Part shown: positions 1 to 6,515 of the stretch, piece after piece
Position numbering within the stretch: the stretch's first letter is position 1
How the letters are laid out: the number at the start of each line of letters is the position of its first letter
Assembly (NCBI GenBank): GCA_945788485.1
Contig: CALZMB010000040.1
Coordinates: 1 to 12,114, forward strand
DNA from: an uncultured bacterium
GTDB lineage: Bacteria; Bacteroidota; Bacteroidia; Bacteroidales; Bacteroidaceae
DNA length: 12,114 nucleotides
Direction: 5' to 3'
Notes under the pieces: generated by a model
The model's database searches: none
Told to the model about the DNA's origin: nothing
Seen by the model: only the letters and a program-made list of their open reading frames with translations
Made by a program: the position numbers and the translations under genes

Positions 1-60
1 GATACGGCCGTACAAATAGTTGCAGAAGACGGCAAGCACAGCCTTATGCCCTCATCATGA
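1..60 (+). CDS. Possible C-terminal end of an upstream gene (partial)
   Basis: Frame 1 is open from the left edge and reads DTAVQIVAEDGKHSLMPSS before a TGA at 58-60. The stop sits just before a terminator-like hairpin, as expected at the end of a gene. A second frame (from base 3) is also open to a TAA at 66-68, but its arginine- and glutamine-rich translation looks less like a real protein. Nothing about function can be said from 19 residues. Confidence 0.4.
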   Translation, partial: DTAVQIVAEDGKHSLMPSS

Positions 61-114
61 ACACATAAAGCAAGCGGGCAAAGCCATACACCTGGTTTTG
101 CCCGCTTCTGTGTT
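60..114. terminator. Bidirectional terminator hairpin between convergent genes
   Basis: The arms 72-85 and 94-107 pair over 14 bases with one G-T wobble and an 8-base loop. AACACA at 60-65 and TGTGTT at 109-114 extend the structure beyond an internal loop. It lies between the possible plus-strand gene end at 60 and the minus-strand DUF721 gene ending at 162. No long T-run follows on either side, so termination strength is uncertain. Confidence 0.6.
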
Positions 115-161
115 ATGCTTGACAATTCAGAGCCCTCAGGCAGGACATCGTCGCCGAAAGC

Positions 162-452
162 TCAATATATCTTCACGTCGGAGATGACCTGCGCTCCGAC
201 GGCGATGTTGAGCTTGTTTTTCAGTGATGTGCGCATCATGTTGAGGTCGGCTTTCAGAGCCGGATGGTCAATTTTCACCATCAGCGTCTGGTTTTTTATG
301 AACTTCTCGCGGGTGTATCTCGCCACAGTCTCCCCCGCCACTTCGTCCCACGCGTTTACCAGACGTCGCTGCAACAGCGGCGTCTCAAGCCCTTGCATCC
401 TCAGCACCTGCATCACTATGTCGCTTGCAATGCGCTCCTTACGTTTTCTCAT
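162..452 (-). CDS. DUF721 / DciA-like small protein
   Basis: This 96-residue protein begins with a basic stretch (MRKRKERIASDI) and contains the family pattern with a central WDEVAGETVARYT segment and a later hydrophobic-plus-basic part (LMVKIDHPALKADL). DUF721 proteins include DciA, a helicase-operator protein that helps load the replicative helicase DnaB in bacteria lacking DnaC. Bacteroidetes members commonly sit directly after recF, as here: the gene starts 53 bases after the recF stop on the same strand and probably shares its transcript. The length is normal for short Bacteroidetes members. Family membership is fairly certain; a DciA role in this organism is inferred from homology and neighbourhood. 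Confidence 0.85.
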   Translation of the reverse strand: MRKRKERIASDIVMQVLRMQGLETPLLQRRLVNAWDEVAGETVARYTREKFIKNQTLMVKIDHPALKADLNMMRTSLKNKLNIAVGAQVISDVKIY

Positions 453-505
453 TTCTATGTTGTTCTTTTTCAGGACCTCACGCAGGCAGGATTACGTCCC
501 GCCTT

Positions 506-1606
506 CTACACCTCAGTTATGACACCCTCCTCGACATGGAAGATGCGGTATTCCGGCTTCGCGTGTCTGAGAATGTCGTCAAGATGGTCACGGTTGGTGT
601 CTGTGATGAATATCTGTCCATAGTTGTCGTCAGCCACCAGTTTCACAATCTGCTCTACCCGGCTTGCGTCGAGTTTGTCGAAGACATCATCGAGAAGCAG
701 TATGGGCGCCGTCTGTCTTGCCGTCTGTTTCAGGAAGTCGTATTGCGCGAGTTTCAGCGCGATGGCGAACGTCTTGCCCTGTCCCTGGCTTCCTTCACGT
801 TTCAGCGCATATCCGTTCATCATGAGTTCTATGTCATCGCGGTGTATTCCGTGCAGCGAATAACCCATGATGCGGTCTTTCTGCCTGTCTCTTCGTATGA
901 CATCGATGAGCTGTCCTCTTTGGCAGTGCGACACATAGTTCAGAGAGATGCTCTCCCTCTCTGCGGATATGAGAGCGTAAATGCGCTCCACCTTTGGCGT
1001 CAGCATCTCCACGAATTCCTTTCGCATGGCGTACACCGCTTCTCCTTCGCGTGCCATCTCCTCTTCCCAAAGCTCCATGAGCGTTGGGTCTGGCTCGTTT
1101 TCCATCTTCAACAGCGCGTTGCGTTGCTGCAAGGCGTTGTTGTATCTGATGAGCGAATCCATATATCCTGGCCTCGACTGCGCTATGACGACATCCATCA
1201 TCTTGCGCCGGCCCTCGCTTCCCGAATCGATTATCGATGTGTCAGCGGGCGAGATGGTGATGAGCGGAATCAGCCCGATATGTTGCGACAGACGTTTATA
1301 CTCTTTCTTGTTGCGTTTGAAATGCTTTCGCGAGCCGCGTTTCATCCCGCAACAAACCTGTTCCTCGTCACCGTGCTCGTCTTCATACACCGCGTCGATG
1401 AGGAAACATTCCTCGCCGTGTGTTATCATCTGCGAGTCAAGTCCGCCCGTCGCGCTTTTGCAGAACGAGAGATAGTAGATGGCATCGAGCACATTCGTCT
1501 TGCCCATGCCGTTGCTGCCAATGAGACAATTAATCTTCGGAGACAGCTCAAGAGATGCCTCGCGTATGTTCCGGTAATTGATTATAGACAGCTTTTTCAG
1601 TATCAT
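506..1606 (-). CDS. recF: DNA replication and repair protein RecF
   Basis: The 366-residue product is a RecF-type SMC-like ATPase that binds DNA at gaps and, with RecO and RecR, helps load RecA at stalled forks and single-strand gaps. Walker A is GSNGMGKTN at residues 30-38, followed by the DAIYYLSFCKS segment typical of RecF. The ABC signature region is SQGQGKTFAIALKLA (about 273-287) and Walker B is PILLLDDVFDKLD (301-313). The length matches the family. The frame is open up to a GTG at 1624, but that codon overlaps the -7 promoter box, so the ATG at 1606 (MILKKLSIINYRN, the usual RecF N-terminus) was chosen. The DUF721 gene follows on the same strand. Confidence 0.96.
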   Translation of the reverse strand: MILKKLSIINYRNIREASLELSPKINCLIGSNGMGKTNVLDAIYYLSFCKSATGGLDSQMITHGEECFLIDAVYEDEHGDEEQVCCGMKRGSRKHFKRNKKEYKRLSQHIGLIPLITISPADTSIIDSGSEGRRKMMDVVIAQSRPGYMDSLIRYNNALQQRNALLKMENEPDPTLMELWEEEMAREGEAVYAMRKEFVEMLTPKVERIYALISAERESISLNYVSHCQRGQLIDVIRRDRQKDRIMGYSLHGIHRDDIELMMNGYALKREGSQGQGKTFAIALKLAQYDFLKQTARQTAPILLLDDVFDKLDASRVEQIVKLVADDNYGQIFITDTNRDHLDDILRHAKPEYRIFHVEEGVITEV

Positions 1607-1623
1607 TTCGCCAAATTTTGGCA

Positions 1624-1655
1624 CAAAGTTAATCTTTTTCAGCGTAAAAACGAAA
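1624..1655 (-). promoter_or_regulatory. recF promoter
   Basis: On the minus strand, bases 1631-1624 read TAACTTTG, a match to the Bacteroidetes -7 box TAnnTTTG. TTTC lies at 1655-1652 with a 20-base spacer as a near-match to the -33 TTTG. Transcription would start near 1617, giving a leader of only about 10 bases before the recF ATG at 1606. Confidence 0.7.
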
Positions 1656-1670
1656 AAAAACGGCTATAAA

Positions 1671-1702
1671 TTTCAGTATCTGAGATAAATTCAGTAATTT
1701 TG
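1671..1702 (+). promoter_or_regulatory. Promoter of the TPR-ribH operon
   Basis: TAATTTTG at 1695-1702 matches the Bacteroidetes -7 consensus and TTTC at 1671-1674 is a near -33 box, 20 bases apart. It diverges from the recF promoter, about 64 bases away. Transcription from about 1708 gives an untranslated leader of roughly 147 bases before the ATG at 1855. That leader ends in an A-rich stretch with a run of nine A, which is common before Bacteroidetes start codons. Confidence 0.7.
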
Positions 1703-1854
1703 CCACGCAATTGTGCGCACACCTCTGCATATATTTCACAGCATGCCGTCAGACACCGTCCGCATCGCGGCGCAAGATGTCCTGCGACAGCAAAGGAAGC
1801 GACGTGGTGAAGCATGAAAACATAACAAGCAACAAAAAAAAACATAATACAATA

Positions 1855-2547
1855 ATGGCAAAAACAATGAATCAGCAGACTCCAACAGAAGAGTCTATCT
1901 CAAAGATGGAAGCATTCGTGCTCAAGTACAAGAAAGTTATCAGCATCGCTGTCGTAGCGGTAGTCGTAGTGGTAGCAGGTGCGCTCCTCCTCAACAACTT
2001 CTACCTGAAGCCACGTGAGGTTGAAGCAAGCACAGCAATAGCAAAGGGACAGGAGCTCTTCGCTCAGGAGCAGTTCGAGAAAGCCCTCAACGGCGACGGC
2101 GCAGGCTACATCGGCTTCCTGAAAGTCATCGACCAGTACGGCTGCACCGATGCCGGCAACCTTGCAAAGCTCTACGCAGGCCTCTGCTACGCCCAGATGG
2201 GCAAATGGCAGGAAGCCGCCGACAAACTCGACAGCTACTCTCCTGCTGACGACGCAATGGTGTCACCAGCTGCAATAGCCGCTCTCGGCAATGTCTATGT
2301 GAGCCTCAACCGCATCGACGACGCTGTCAGCAACCTGAAGAAGGCAGCAAAGATGGCTGACGCGAAAGCATCTACAGGCCGCAACATCTCTCTCTCGCCG
2401 CAGTTCCTGCTCCAGGCAGCAGAGCTTCTTGAGAGCCAGGGCAAGACAGAAGAGGCAAACGCAATCTACAAAGACATCAAAAAGAACTACGTAGGCTCTG
2501 CTATCTATAGAAGCATAGACAAATACATAGAGCGTACAACAAAATAA
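1855..2547 (+). CDS. Membrane-anchored tetratricopeptide repeat protein
   Basis: This 230-residue protein has a short polar N-terminus, one strongly hydrophobic segment at about residues 28-47 (VISIAVVAVVVVVAGALLL), and a soluble helical remainder. There is no signal-peptidase or lipobox site, so the likely topology is N-terminus in the cytoplasm with repeats in the periplasm, as in YfgM-like proteins. TPR-like helix pairs are visible around 103-137 (YAGLCYAQMGKWQEAADKL), 140-175 (ALGNVYVSLNRIDDAVSNL) and 190-222. The frame extends upstream to a GTG at 1711, but that part lies in the leader and looks non-coding, so ATG 1855 was chosen. The stop overlaps the ribH start (TAATG), implying translational coupling. 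The partner is unknown; a scaffold or translocon-associated role is only a family-level guess. Confidence 0.9.
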   Translation: MAKTMNQQTPTEESISKMEAFVLKYKKVISIAVVAVVVVVAGALLLNNFYLKPREVEASTAIAKGQELFAQEQFEKALNGDGAGYIGFLKVIDQYGCTDAGNLAKLYAGLCYAQMGKWQEAADKLDSYSPADDAMVSPAAIAALGNVYVSLNRIDDAVSNLKKAAKMADAKASTGRNISLSPQFLLQAAELLESQGKTEEANAIYKDIKKNYVGSAIYRSIDKYIERTTK

Positions 2548-3017
2548 TGGCAACCCGCAATTTCTCCGACTACGACCGCACGAAAGTGCCCAACGCCGAG
2601 AACATGTGCTTCGGCATCGTGGTCTCAGACAGCAATCCCGAGGTGACAGAGGCTCTCCTTGAAGGTGCAGTGAGCACCTTGGAGGGCTATGAAGCCCTTC
2701 CGGAGAACATCCATGTGAAGCATGTGCCCGGAACGTTCGAACTGATTTACGGCGCACGGCAGATGACGCTGAACGACGGCTACGACGCCGTCATCGCCCT
2801 CGGCGCTGTCATCCGCGGCGAGACACCGAGCTTCGACTGCACCTGCCACGGCCTTTCGACCGGTTTCGCACAGCTCAACGCCACCTCATCAGTGCCTGTC
2901 ATCTTCGGCATACTCACCACCAACACCCTGCAACAAGCCCTCGACCGAGCCGGAGGAAAGCTTGGCAACAAAGGCGAAGAGTGTGCTGTCAACGCGATAA
3001 AGATGGCGAAGTTCTGA
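2547..3017 (+). CDS. ribH: 6,7-dimethyl-8-ribityllumazine synthase (altered active site)
   Basis: The 156-residue product matches lumazine synthase end to end. This enzyme condenses 5-amino-6-ribitylaminouracil with 3,4-dihydroxy-2-butanone 4-phosphate in the penultimate step of riboflavin synthesis. Conserved blocks are FGIVVS (22-27), VPGTFEL (60-66), DAVIALGAVIRGETP (80-94), VPVIFGILTT (116-125) and DRAGGKLGNKG (133-143). Arg134, Lys142, Phe64 and Glu65 match Arg127, Lys135, Phe57 and Glu58 of the Bacillus subtilis enzyme with a constant offset of 7. At that offset, the catalytic His88 is Ser95 here (codon AGC) and the substrate-stacking Phe22 is Ser29. The fold and length are normal, so either activity is reduced or other residues compensate. 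Its ATG shares one base with the stop of the TPR gene. Confidence 0.93.
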   Translation: MATRNFSDYDRTKVPNAENMCFGIVVSDSNPEVTEALLEGAVSTLEGYEALPENIHVKHVPGTFELIYGARQMTLNDGYDAVIALGAVIRGETPSFDCTCHGLSTGFAQLNATSSVPVIFGILTTNTLQQALDRAGGKLGNKGEECAVNAIKMAKF

Positions 3018-3055
3018 CACGGATGCCATCATACAATCCCCCATACACTGTCTGC

Positions 3056-3442
3056 ATGACATTAAAAGAAATTTTTGAACAACACACGTTTGACATCATC
3101 TTCTCTGAACTCACGGAAATGATGCACGAAATAAGTCGTAAGCGTCCTGCCATCAAGGAGGCTTACGACTTTCTTATATCCCTTGCGCCCGTCGCATCGA
3201 AGAAGCGCATAGTATATCAACTGCTTGAAGACGAGGAGACGGACGACTGCTTCGTCGGTGCTGCCGACACTTGTTTCCAAGCCCAATGGAATGTCATCAT
3301 AGGGAAAGAGGTTGTGCGCGACGATGTCGAAATCTCCGACCTTGAGATAGCGACAAACGCTTTCCTCTGCATCCTGCTGCTCGGCTATCCCCCGCGACGT
3401 TTTGCCGAACTGCACGACGAGCTGCTCGAGATGCTGTCTTAG
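3056..3442 (+). CDS. Small cytoplasmic protein, DUF6557-like
   Basis: This 128-residue protein begins MTLKEIFEQHTFDIIFSEL and continues through a KRPAIKEAYDFLISL helix, a CFVGAADTCFQAQWNV segment and a C-terminal ELHDELLEML. It has no signal peptide or membrane segment and is acidic overall. It resembles, from memory, a Bacteroidales family annotated DUF6557, whose function I do not know. The start at 3056 was chosen because that N-terminus fits the family; ATG 3023 in the same frame would add 11 poorly conserved-looking residues. It lies 38 bases after ribH and is probably in the same operon. Confidence 0.8.
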   Translation: MTLKEIFEQHTFDIIFSELTEMMHEISRKRPAIKEAYDFLISLAPVASKKRIVYQLLEDEETDDCFVGAADTCFQAQWNVIIGKEVVRDDVEISDLEIATNAFLCILLLGYPPRRFAELHDELLEMLS

Positions 3443-3506
3443 CTCCGACGCGCCACACCCCACGACACTAACAACCACGACCAGAACCTCTGGAAAACCA
3501 ACTGTC

Positions 3507-4079
3507 ATGAAAAAATCCGGACCATTCATCGCGCTTCTCCTCCTTGCCGCCACATTCTCTGCGTGCGAGGAGAAGAAAGAGAAACAGACCATCATAGTGC
3601 CTCCGCCGGCAAAAGAGGTGAAGCACGGACCGCAGAAAATGCCCGACACATCGCAGAAACGCGACATCGAATGGCAGGGCGGCAACTACACCATCAGCAT
3701 TCTGCGCACCGCAGACGAGAGCCTGCCCCTCACAAAAGACGAAGAGGGCAACGCATACTACGACAACACGATACACGTCCGCATACAACGCGCCGACGGC
3801 AGTGATGTCCTTAACAAGACATTCACGAAGACATGGTTCGCATCATGTCTCCAAGGCACAGCCACATACCGCGACGGCGCGCTGCTCGGCATCGTCTTCG
3901 ACAAGATAGACGGCAACCGCCTCATCTTCGCAAGCAGCGTCGGCTCGCCCGACTTCCGCAGCGATGAGTTCGTGCCCATGACGATGACAGTCGATGCGAA
4001 CGGCAACATCTCCGTACACCTCGACACGAAGATGGACACCAACAGCGGCGACGAGACTGACGACGACGATGGCGTATAG
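3507..4079 (+). CDS. DUF4738-like lipoprotein
   Basis: The 190-residue product starts with a lipoprotein signal: MKKSG, a hydrophobic core, then TFSAC with the lipidated cysteine at residue 20. The residues after it (EEKKEK) are charged, similar to Bacteroidetes lipoprotein export signals that direct proteins to the outer surface. The body contains DIEWQGGNYTISILRTADESLP, split around residue 60, and a GIVFDKIDGNRLIFASSV block, as remembered for the DUF4738 family of Bacteroidales. The C-terminus is a low-complexity acidic tail (GDETDDDDGV). It starts 64 bases after the preceding gene with no obvious promoter, so it is likely the last gene of the operon. The function is unknown. Confidence 0.85.
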   Translation: MKKSGPFIALLLLAATFSACEEKKEKQTIIVPPPAKEVKHGPQKMPDTSQKRDIEWQGGNYTISILRTADESLPLTKDEEGNAYYDNTIHVRIQRADGSDVLNKTFTKTWFASCLQGTATYRDGALLGIVFDKIDGNRLIFASSVGSPDFRSDEFVPMTMTVDANGNISVHLDTKMDTNSGDETDDDDGV

Positions 4080-4230
4080 CCCCGCGCCCCGGTCCATAGA
4101 AGCCTTAGCCAGCATCATGCCGTCATGCCCGCCGCAGTGCAGAAACGCAAACAGGGATGCCTGAGATGCAGCGATGGCAACATCCAGGTTGCAGCAAAGA
4201 CATAGAGAGACATACTGACACGAAACGAAG

Positions 4231-4271
4231 AACCGACCGCCGGCAGTGCGTGAGACTGCTGACGGTCGGTT
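4231..4271. terminator. Bidirectional terminator in the left repeat
   Basis: The arms 4231-4247 and 4255-4271 form a 17-base stem with two non-Watson-Crick positions and a 7-base loop. On the plus strand it is followed by a T-rich stretch (TTTCTTTG); on the minus strand a shorter T-rich stretch follows. It can end both the lipoprotein operon and the inserted cassette, which converge here. Confidence 0.75.
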
Positions 4272-4349
4272 TCTTTGTCTGCATGAGTTCGGCAGGAGGC
4301 TGCGGGGCAGTGCCGCCGGGATTATTCCTCGTCTGGGATGATGAGTTTG
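4231..4349. repeat. 119-base direct repeat, left copy (orphan rprY tail plus terminator)
   Basis: It matches 6475-6593 in the same orientation at 116 of 119 positions; the differences are at 4302, 4321 and 4334. Read on the minus strand, 4349-4322 contains the last codons of a response regulator (KLIIPDEE and TAA) with one synonymous difference in the proline codon (CCA here, CCT in the intact gene). No response-regulator sequence continues inward of 4350, so this is an orphan gene tail. Confidence 0.95.
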
Positions 4350-4395
4350 CAGGAGATGGGTGCGTGTTGAACTTGAACGTTGCTTTAGACAAGTT

Positions 4396-5118
4396 CTACG
4401 ATGGCAGCAAACTATTAATAAAAGCCCTGAATGAAGCGCATCTGCCAGAATTGCGCAACGCTTCATAGTCATCTGCCGTTAATGAAGCCAGGAATGACAT
4501 ATAATCACCCTCATGTTTGGCGTAAGTTGCATTCACTGCCTGATATATCTTCTGAACCTTATTGTAAGGGTGATAGACAGTCTCCTCAAAATCAGATTTG
4601 CAATCCACGCCAGCTGTCGCGAAAACCTCTTCCGGCTTTCCTCCTTTGGATACAATAAAATTGTTCAGCAGCGCCAACATCCATGCTTCAAATTCCATAA
4701 TAGCAAAATGAAGCCTTGTATCAACGCCCTCAAACCGTATCAGTTCTGACTGCACCCTGTACATCTCGTCTATCAGCTCACGGTCAATTACCTGTTGCCG
4801 GGTGCAGATATTATCATAATCTGCACCAAACACATCACGAAGCCCGATGATAATATCGTATCCCTGCTTTGTCAGATTAGGGATATCGTTCTTCAGCTTA
4901 GAGATTACGCGATTATCATTGTTGACATTGACAATCTGGAAATAAGTATCCGAACTCTCGTCTCCCTGAACAGGATATTGCACATATTCAAAATCATCAG
5001 AATTCAAGTTGATACACCGGAAACCTATAGCCTTAGGGTCATAGTTTGAATATTTGCAAAGCACGTCAGCCACGAAGAGCATCTCCGCTTTTCCTTCTAC
5101 ATATACTGCGTACTTCAT
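4396..5118 (-). CDS. TOPRIM/DUF4276-RloB-like putative nuclease of the inserted cassette
   Basis: This 240-residue protein has features seen in TOPRIM-fold DUF4276, RloB and DUF4435 proteins. An N-terminal strand ends in VEGKAEMLFV, with Glu8 and Glu12 where the catalytic glutamate is expected. A central strand leads to IIIGLRDVFGADYD, with Asp95 and Asp100. A later FAIMEFEAWMLAL motif has Glu142 and Glu144, and the C-terminus is SFRAFINSLLP. There is no signal peptide or membrane segment. Its ATG overlaps the stop of the upstream ATPase gene by 4 bases (ATGA), so the two are translationally coupled and probably work together. In PARIS and AbiL-type systems such a partner is the toxic effector nuclease held or released by the ATPase; that role here is an inference. 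The family assignment is by motif only and could be wrong in detail. Confidence 0.65.
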   Translation of the reverse strand: MKYAVYVEGKAEMLFVADVLCKYSNYDPKAIGFRCINLNSDDFEYVQYPVQGDESSDTYFQIVNVNNDNRVISKLKNDIPNLTKQGYDIIIGLRDVFGADYDNICTRQQVIDRELIDEMYRVQSELIRFEGVDTRLHFAIMEFEAWMLALLNNFIVSKGGKPEEVFATAGVDCKSDFEETVYHPYNKVQKIYQAVNATYAKHEGDYMSFLASLTADDYEALRNSGRCASFRAFINSLLPS

Positions 5119-6206
5119 TTCTCCTGATTCAAATAGCTATCAATAAAGTCTGATGAGAATAAATCAAAGTTGCTCAATCCTGTCATTCTGAACCTGCGAA
5201 ACAAATCGTGATTCAGAGACTGATTGATGGCACTTACCTTATTGCCTTTTCTTCTAAGCACCTGCCAGTTTGCGATATCCACCACATCCATCAAGAAAGC
5301 GTCGTTCGAGCTGGCAATCAACTGCAGGCCATTCTGTGCACAATCCTCAAAAACAATCTTTCCCAAGTCTGTAGAACGACGATAATCAAGGCCTTCGCCC
5401 ATATCATCTATCAGCAGCATGGTAAGTTTCTTGTTGTGCTTGACAACAGCAACGAAGCACAACAGATAAAGAGTTCTCAGCATACCGTTCGACAGCTGCA
5501 TGTCAACCATCTCGTTTGCAATAGATCTTTCTTTGAGTTGCACGAGTCGGACACCATTCGCAGCCTCTATGGTTCTTATGCCGGATATGTTATAACCCAA
5601 TTCTTTTGCATCAGCCAGAACCTTTTTCGTCTCAGCAGGCGACAATGCATCGACCAATTCGCTGAAACTATACGGATTGACAGACTTGCCTGTGCCAATA
5701 ATTGTGAAAGGGTTGATGTCAGAGCAAGACACAGAAGTGACTCCCTCCACCCAACGCATCAGCTGCTCTATCTCCGGATAAAGGTCTTTGTCACGACGAA
5801 TCTGTACCACTAATCTTTCAGACGGCGGATTAATCTTTGTGTTCTCGTATCTGGCGGTGGCTTTAGTGCGTTTTATCAGCATAACACCATTTACTGTCAA
5901 CATCTCCTTTTCAACAACTCCGTTATTAAGTCTGAAGCTATAATCCATCTTCCAATCCGGATTAGCCAGGTCTCCAAACTTCAGATTAGCTTCAAACGTG
6001 CGAATGTTCAAGAAAGTATCTTTCATCTGCATGAAAGAAGTTACATTCTGCAAAGCCCTGATAGTACGTGTCTTGCCTGTAGCATTACGCGCGACAAGCA
6101 AGTTTACAGTTTGCAGCGGGGACAACTCCGTGAGTTCCCACCCCTGCTCTTTATATCCGAAAGAAGAAAGCATCATAACTTTCAAAAATGAGGCGGGGCT
6201 ATACAT
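5115..6206 (-). CDS. OLD/RecF-like ABC ATPase (AAA15-type) of the inserted cassette
   Basis: The 363-residue product (from ATG 6206) carries the parts of an SMC/ABC-type ATPase. Walker A is ARNATGKT at about residues 39-47, with Ala in place of the usual first Gly. The degenerate signature is QLSNGMLRTLYL (237-248) and Walker B plus D-loop is LTMLLIDDMGEGLD (261-274). A switch segment LIASSNDAFLMD (296-307) has Asn-Asp where His is common. Between Walker A and the signature is a long family-specific insert. Such ATPases (OLD, AriA of PARIS, AbiLi) usually sense infection and control a linked nuclease. The start is uncertain: the frame opens at GTG 6251, ATG 6206 follows a GGTGGGA stretch, and ATGs at 6176 and 6173 are also possible. 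The downstream TOPRIM-like gene overlaps by 4 bases. Confidence 0.82.
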   Translation of the reverse strand: MYSPASFLKVMMLSSFGYKEQGWELTELSPLQTVNLLVARNATGKTRTIRALQNVTSFMQMKDTFLNIRTFEANLKFGDLANPDWKMDYSFRLNNGVVEKEMLTVNGVMLIKRTKATARYENTKINPPSERLVVQIRRDKDLYPEIEQLMRWVEGVTSVSCSDINPFTIIGTGKSVNPYSFSELVDALSPAETKKVLADAKELGYNISGIRTIEAANGVRLVQLKERSIANEMVDMQLSNGMLRTLYLLCFVAVVKHNKKLTMLLIDDMGEGLDYRRSTDLGKIVFEDCAQNGLQLIASSNDAFLMDVVDIANWQVLRRKGNKVSAINQSLNHDLFRRFRMTGLSNFDLFSSDFIDSYLNQEK

Positions 6207-6228
6207 TCCCACCGTTGAAAAGTTCAGT

Positions 6229-6282
6229 TTATGGGCAAGGCGTTTTGTCACCTTGATAAATCCGTTTCGGGCATAGCATCAT
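6229..6282 (-). other. Possible 17-codon upstream ORF in the ATPase leader
   Basis: The leader contains ATGATG at 6282-6277, opening a reading frame (MMLCPKRIYQGDKTPCP) that stops with TAA at 6231-6229. It is out of frame with the ATPase and ends 23 bases before ATG 6206. It may be chance; if translated, it could affect access to the ATPase start. Confidence 0.25.
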
Positions 6283-6315
6283 GCAACACCACACCTGTTA
6301 TTATATATCTGTTCG

Positions 6316-6347
6316 CAAAATTACGACTTATATTCCATATTTGCAAA
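6316..6347 (-). promoter_or_regulatory. Cassette promoter (near-perfect Bacteroidetes consensus)
   Basis: On the minus strand TTTG at 6347-6344 is followed after exactly 20 bases by TAATTTTG at 6323-6316, matching both -33 and -7 boxes. Transcription would start near 6310, leaving about 100 bases of leader before ATG 6206. The promoter is inside the inserted segment, so the cassette brings its own expression signal. Confidence 0.8.
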
Positions 6348-6474
6348 TTTTTTCTCGATTTTCTTTTTCTCAGACCTGCATGTGCCGTTAGTATCAAAGC
6401 AGGGTGTTTCCTTATTATTTCACCTAATGAGAAGCAATGTCCTCTGAGCGACAGACAGGATTGCCGAAAACGCC

Positions 6475-6515
6475 AACCGACCGCCGGCAGTGCGTGAGAC
6501 TGCTGACGGTCGGTT
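6475..6515. terminator. rprXY terminator (bidirectional hairpin)
   Basis: Arms 6475-6491 and 6499-6515 form the same 17-base stem as in the left repeat. On the minus strand it lies about 50 bases after the rprY stop and is followed by GGCGTTTTCGG, giving a short T-run. Confidence 0.75.

Larger units (their letters stand above)
4080..4395. other. Intergenic region holding the left copy of the direct repeat
   Basis: No gene is supported here. Bases 4080-4230 are GC-rich sequence downstream of the lipoprotein gene with no promoter box that I can see. Bases 4231-4349 are the left direct repeat. Bases 4350-4395 are the trailing sequence of the inserted cassette after the stop of its second gene. 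Confidence 0.6.

Noticed and set aside
425..1669. Long plus-strand open frame of 414 codons
   Set aside because: It lies entirely opposite recF and the DUF721 start, whose products carry clear family motifs. The antisense product is rich in His, Phe and Leu runs typical of shadow frames.
1711..1854. Longer N-terminus for the TPR protein from GTG 1711
   Set aside because: It would start within a few bases of the predicted transcription start, and the added residues are Cys- and basic-rich with no family likeness. ATG 1855 gives a standard protein.
4157..4468. Plus-strand frame of 103 codons across the left repeat
   Set aside because: It runs through the terminator and the orphan gene tail and into the antisense of the TOPRIM-like gene. 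A similar shadow frame occurs at the right repeat.
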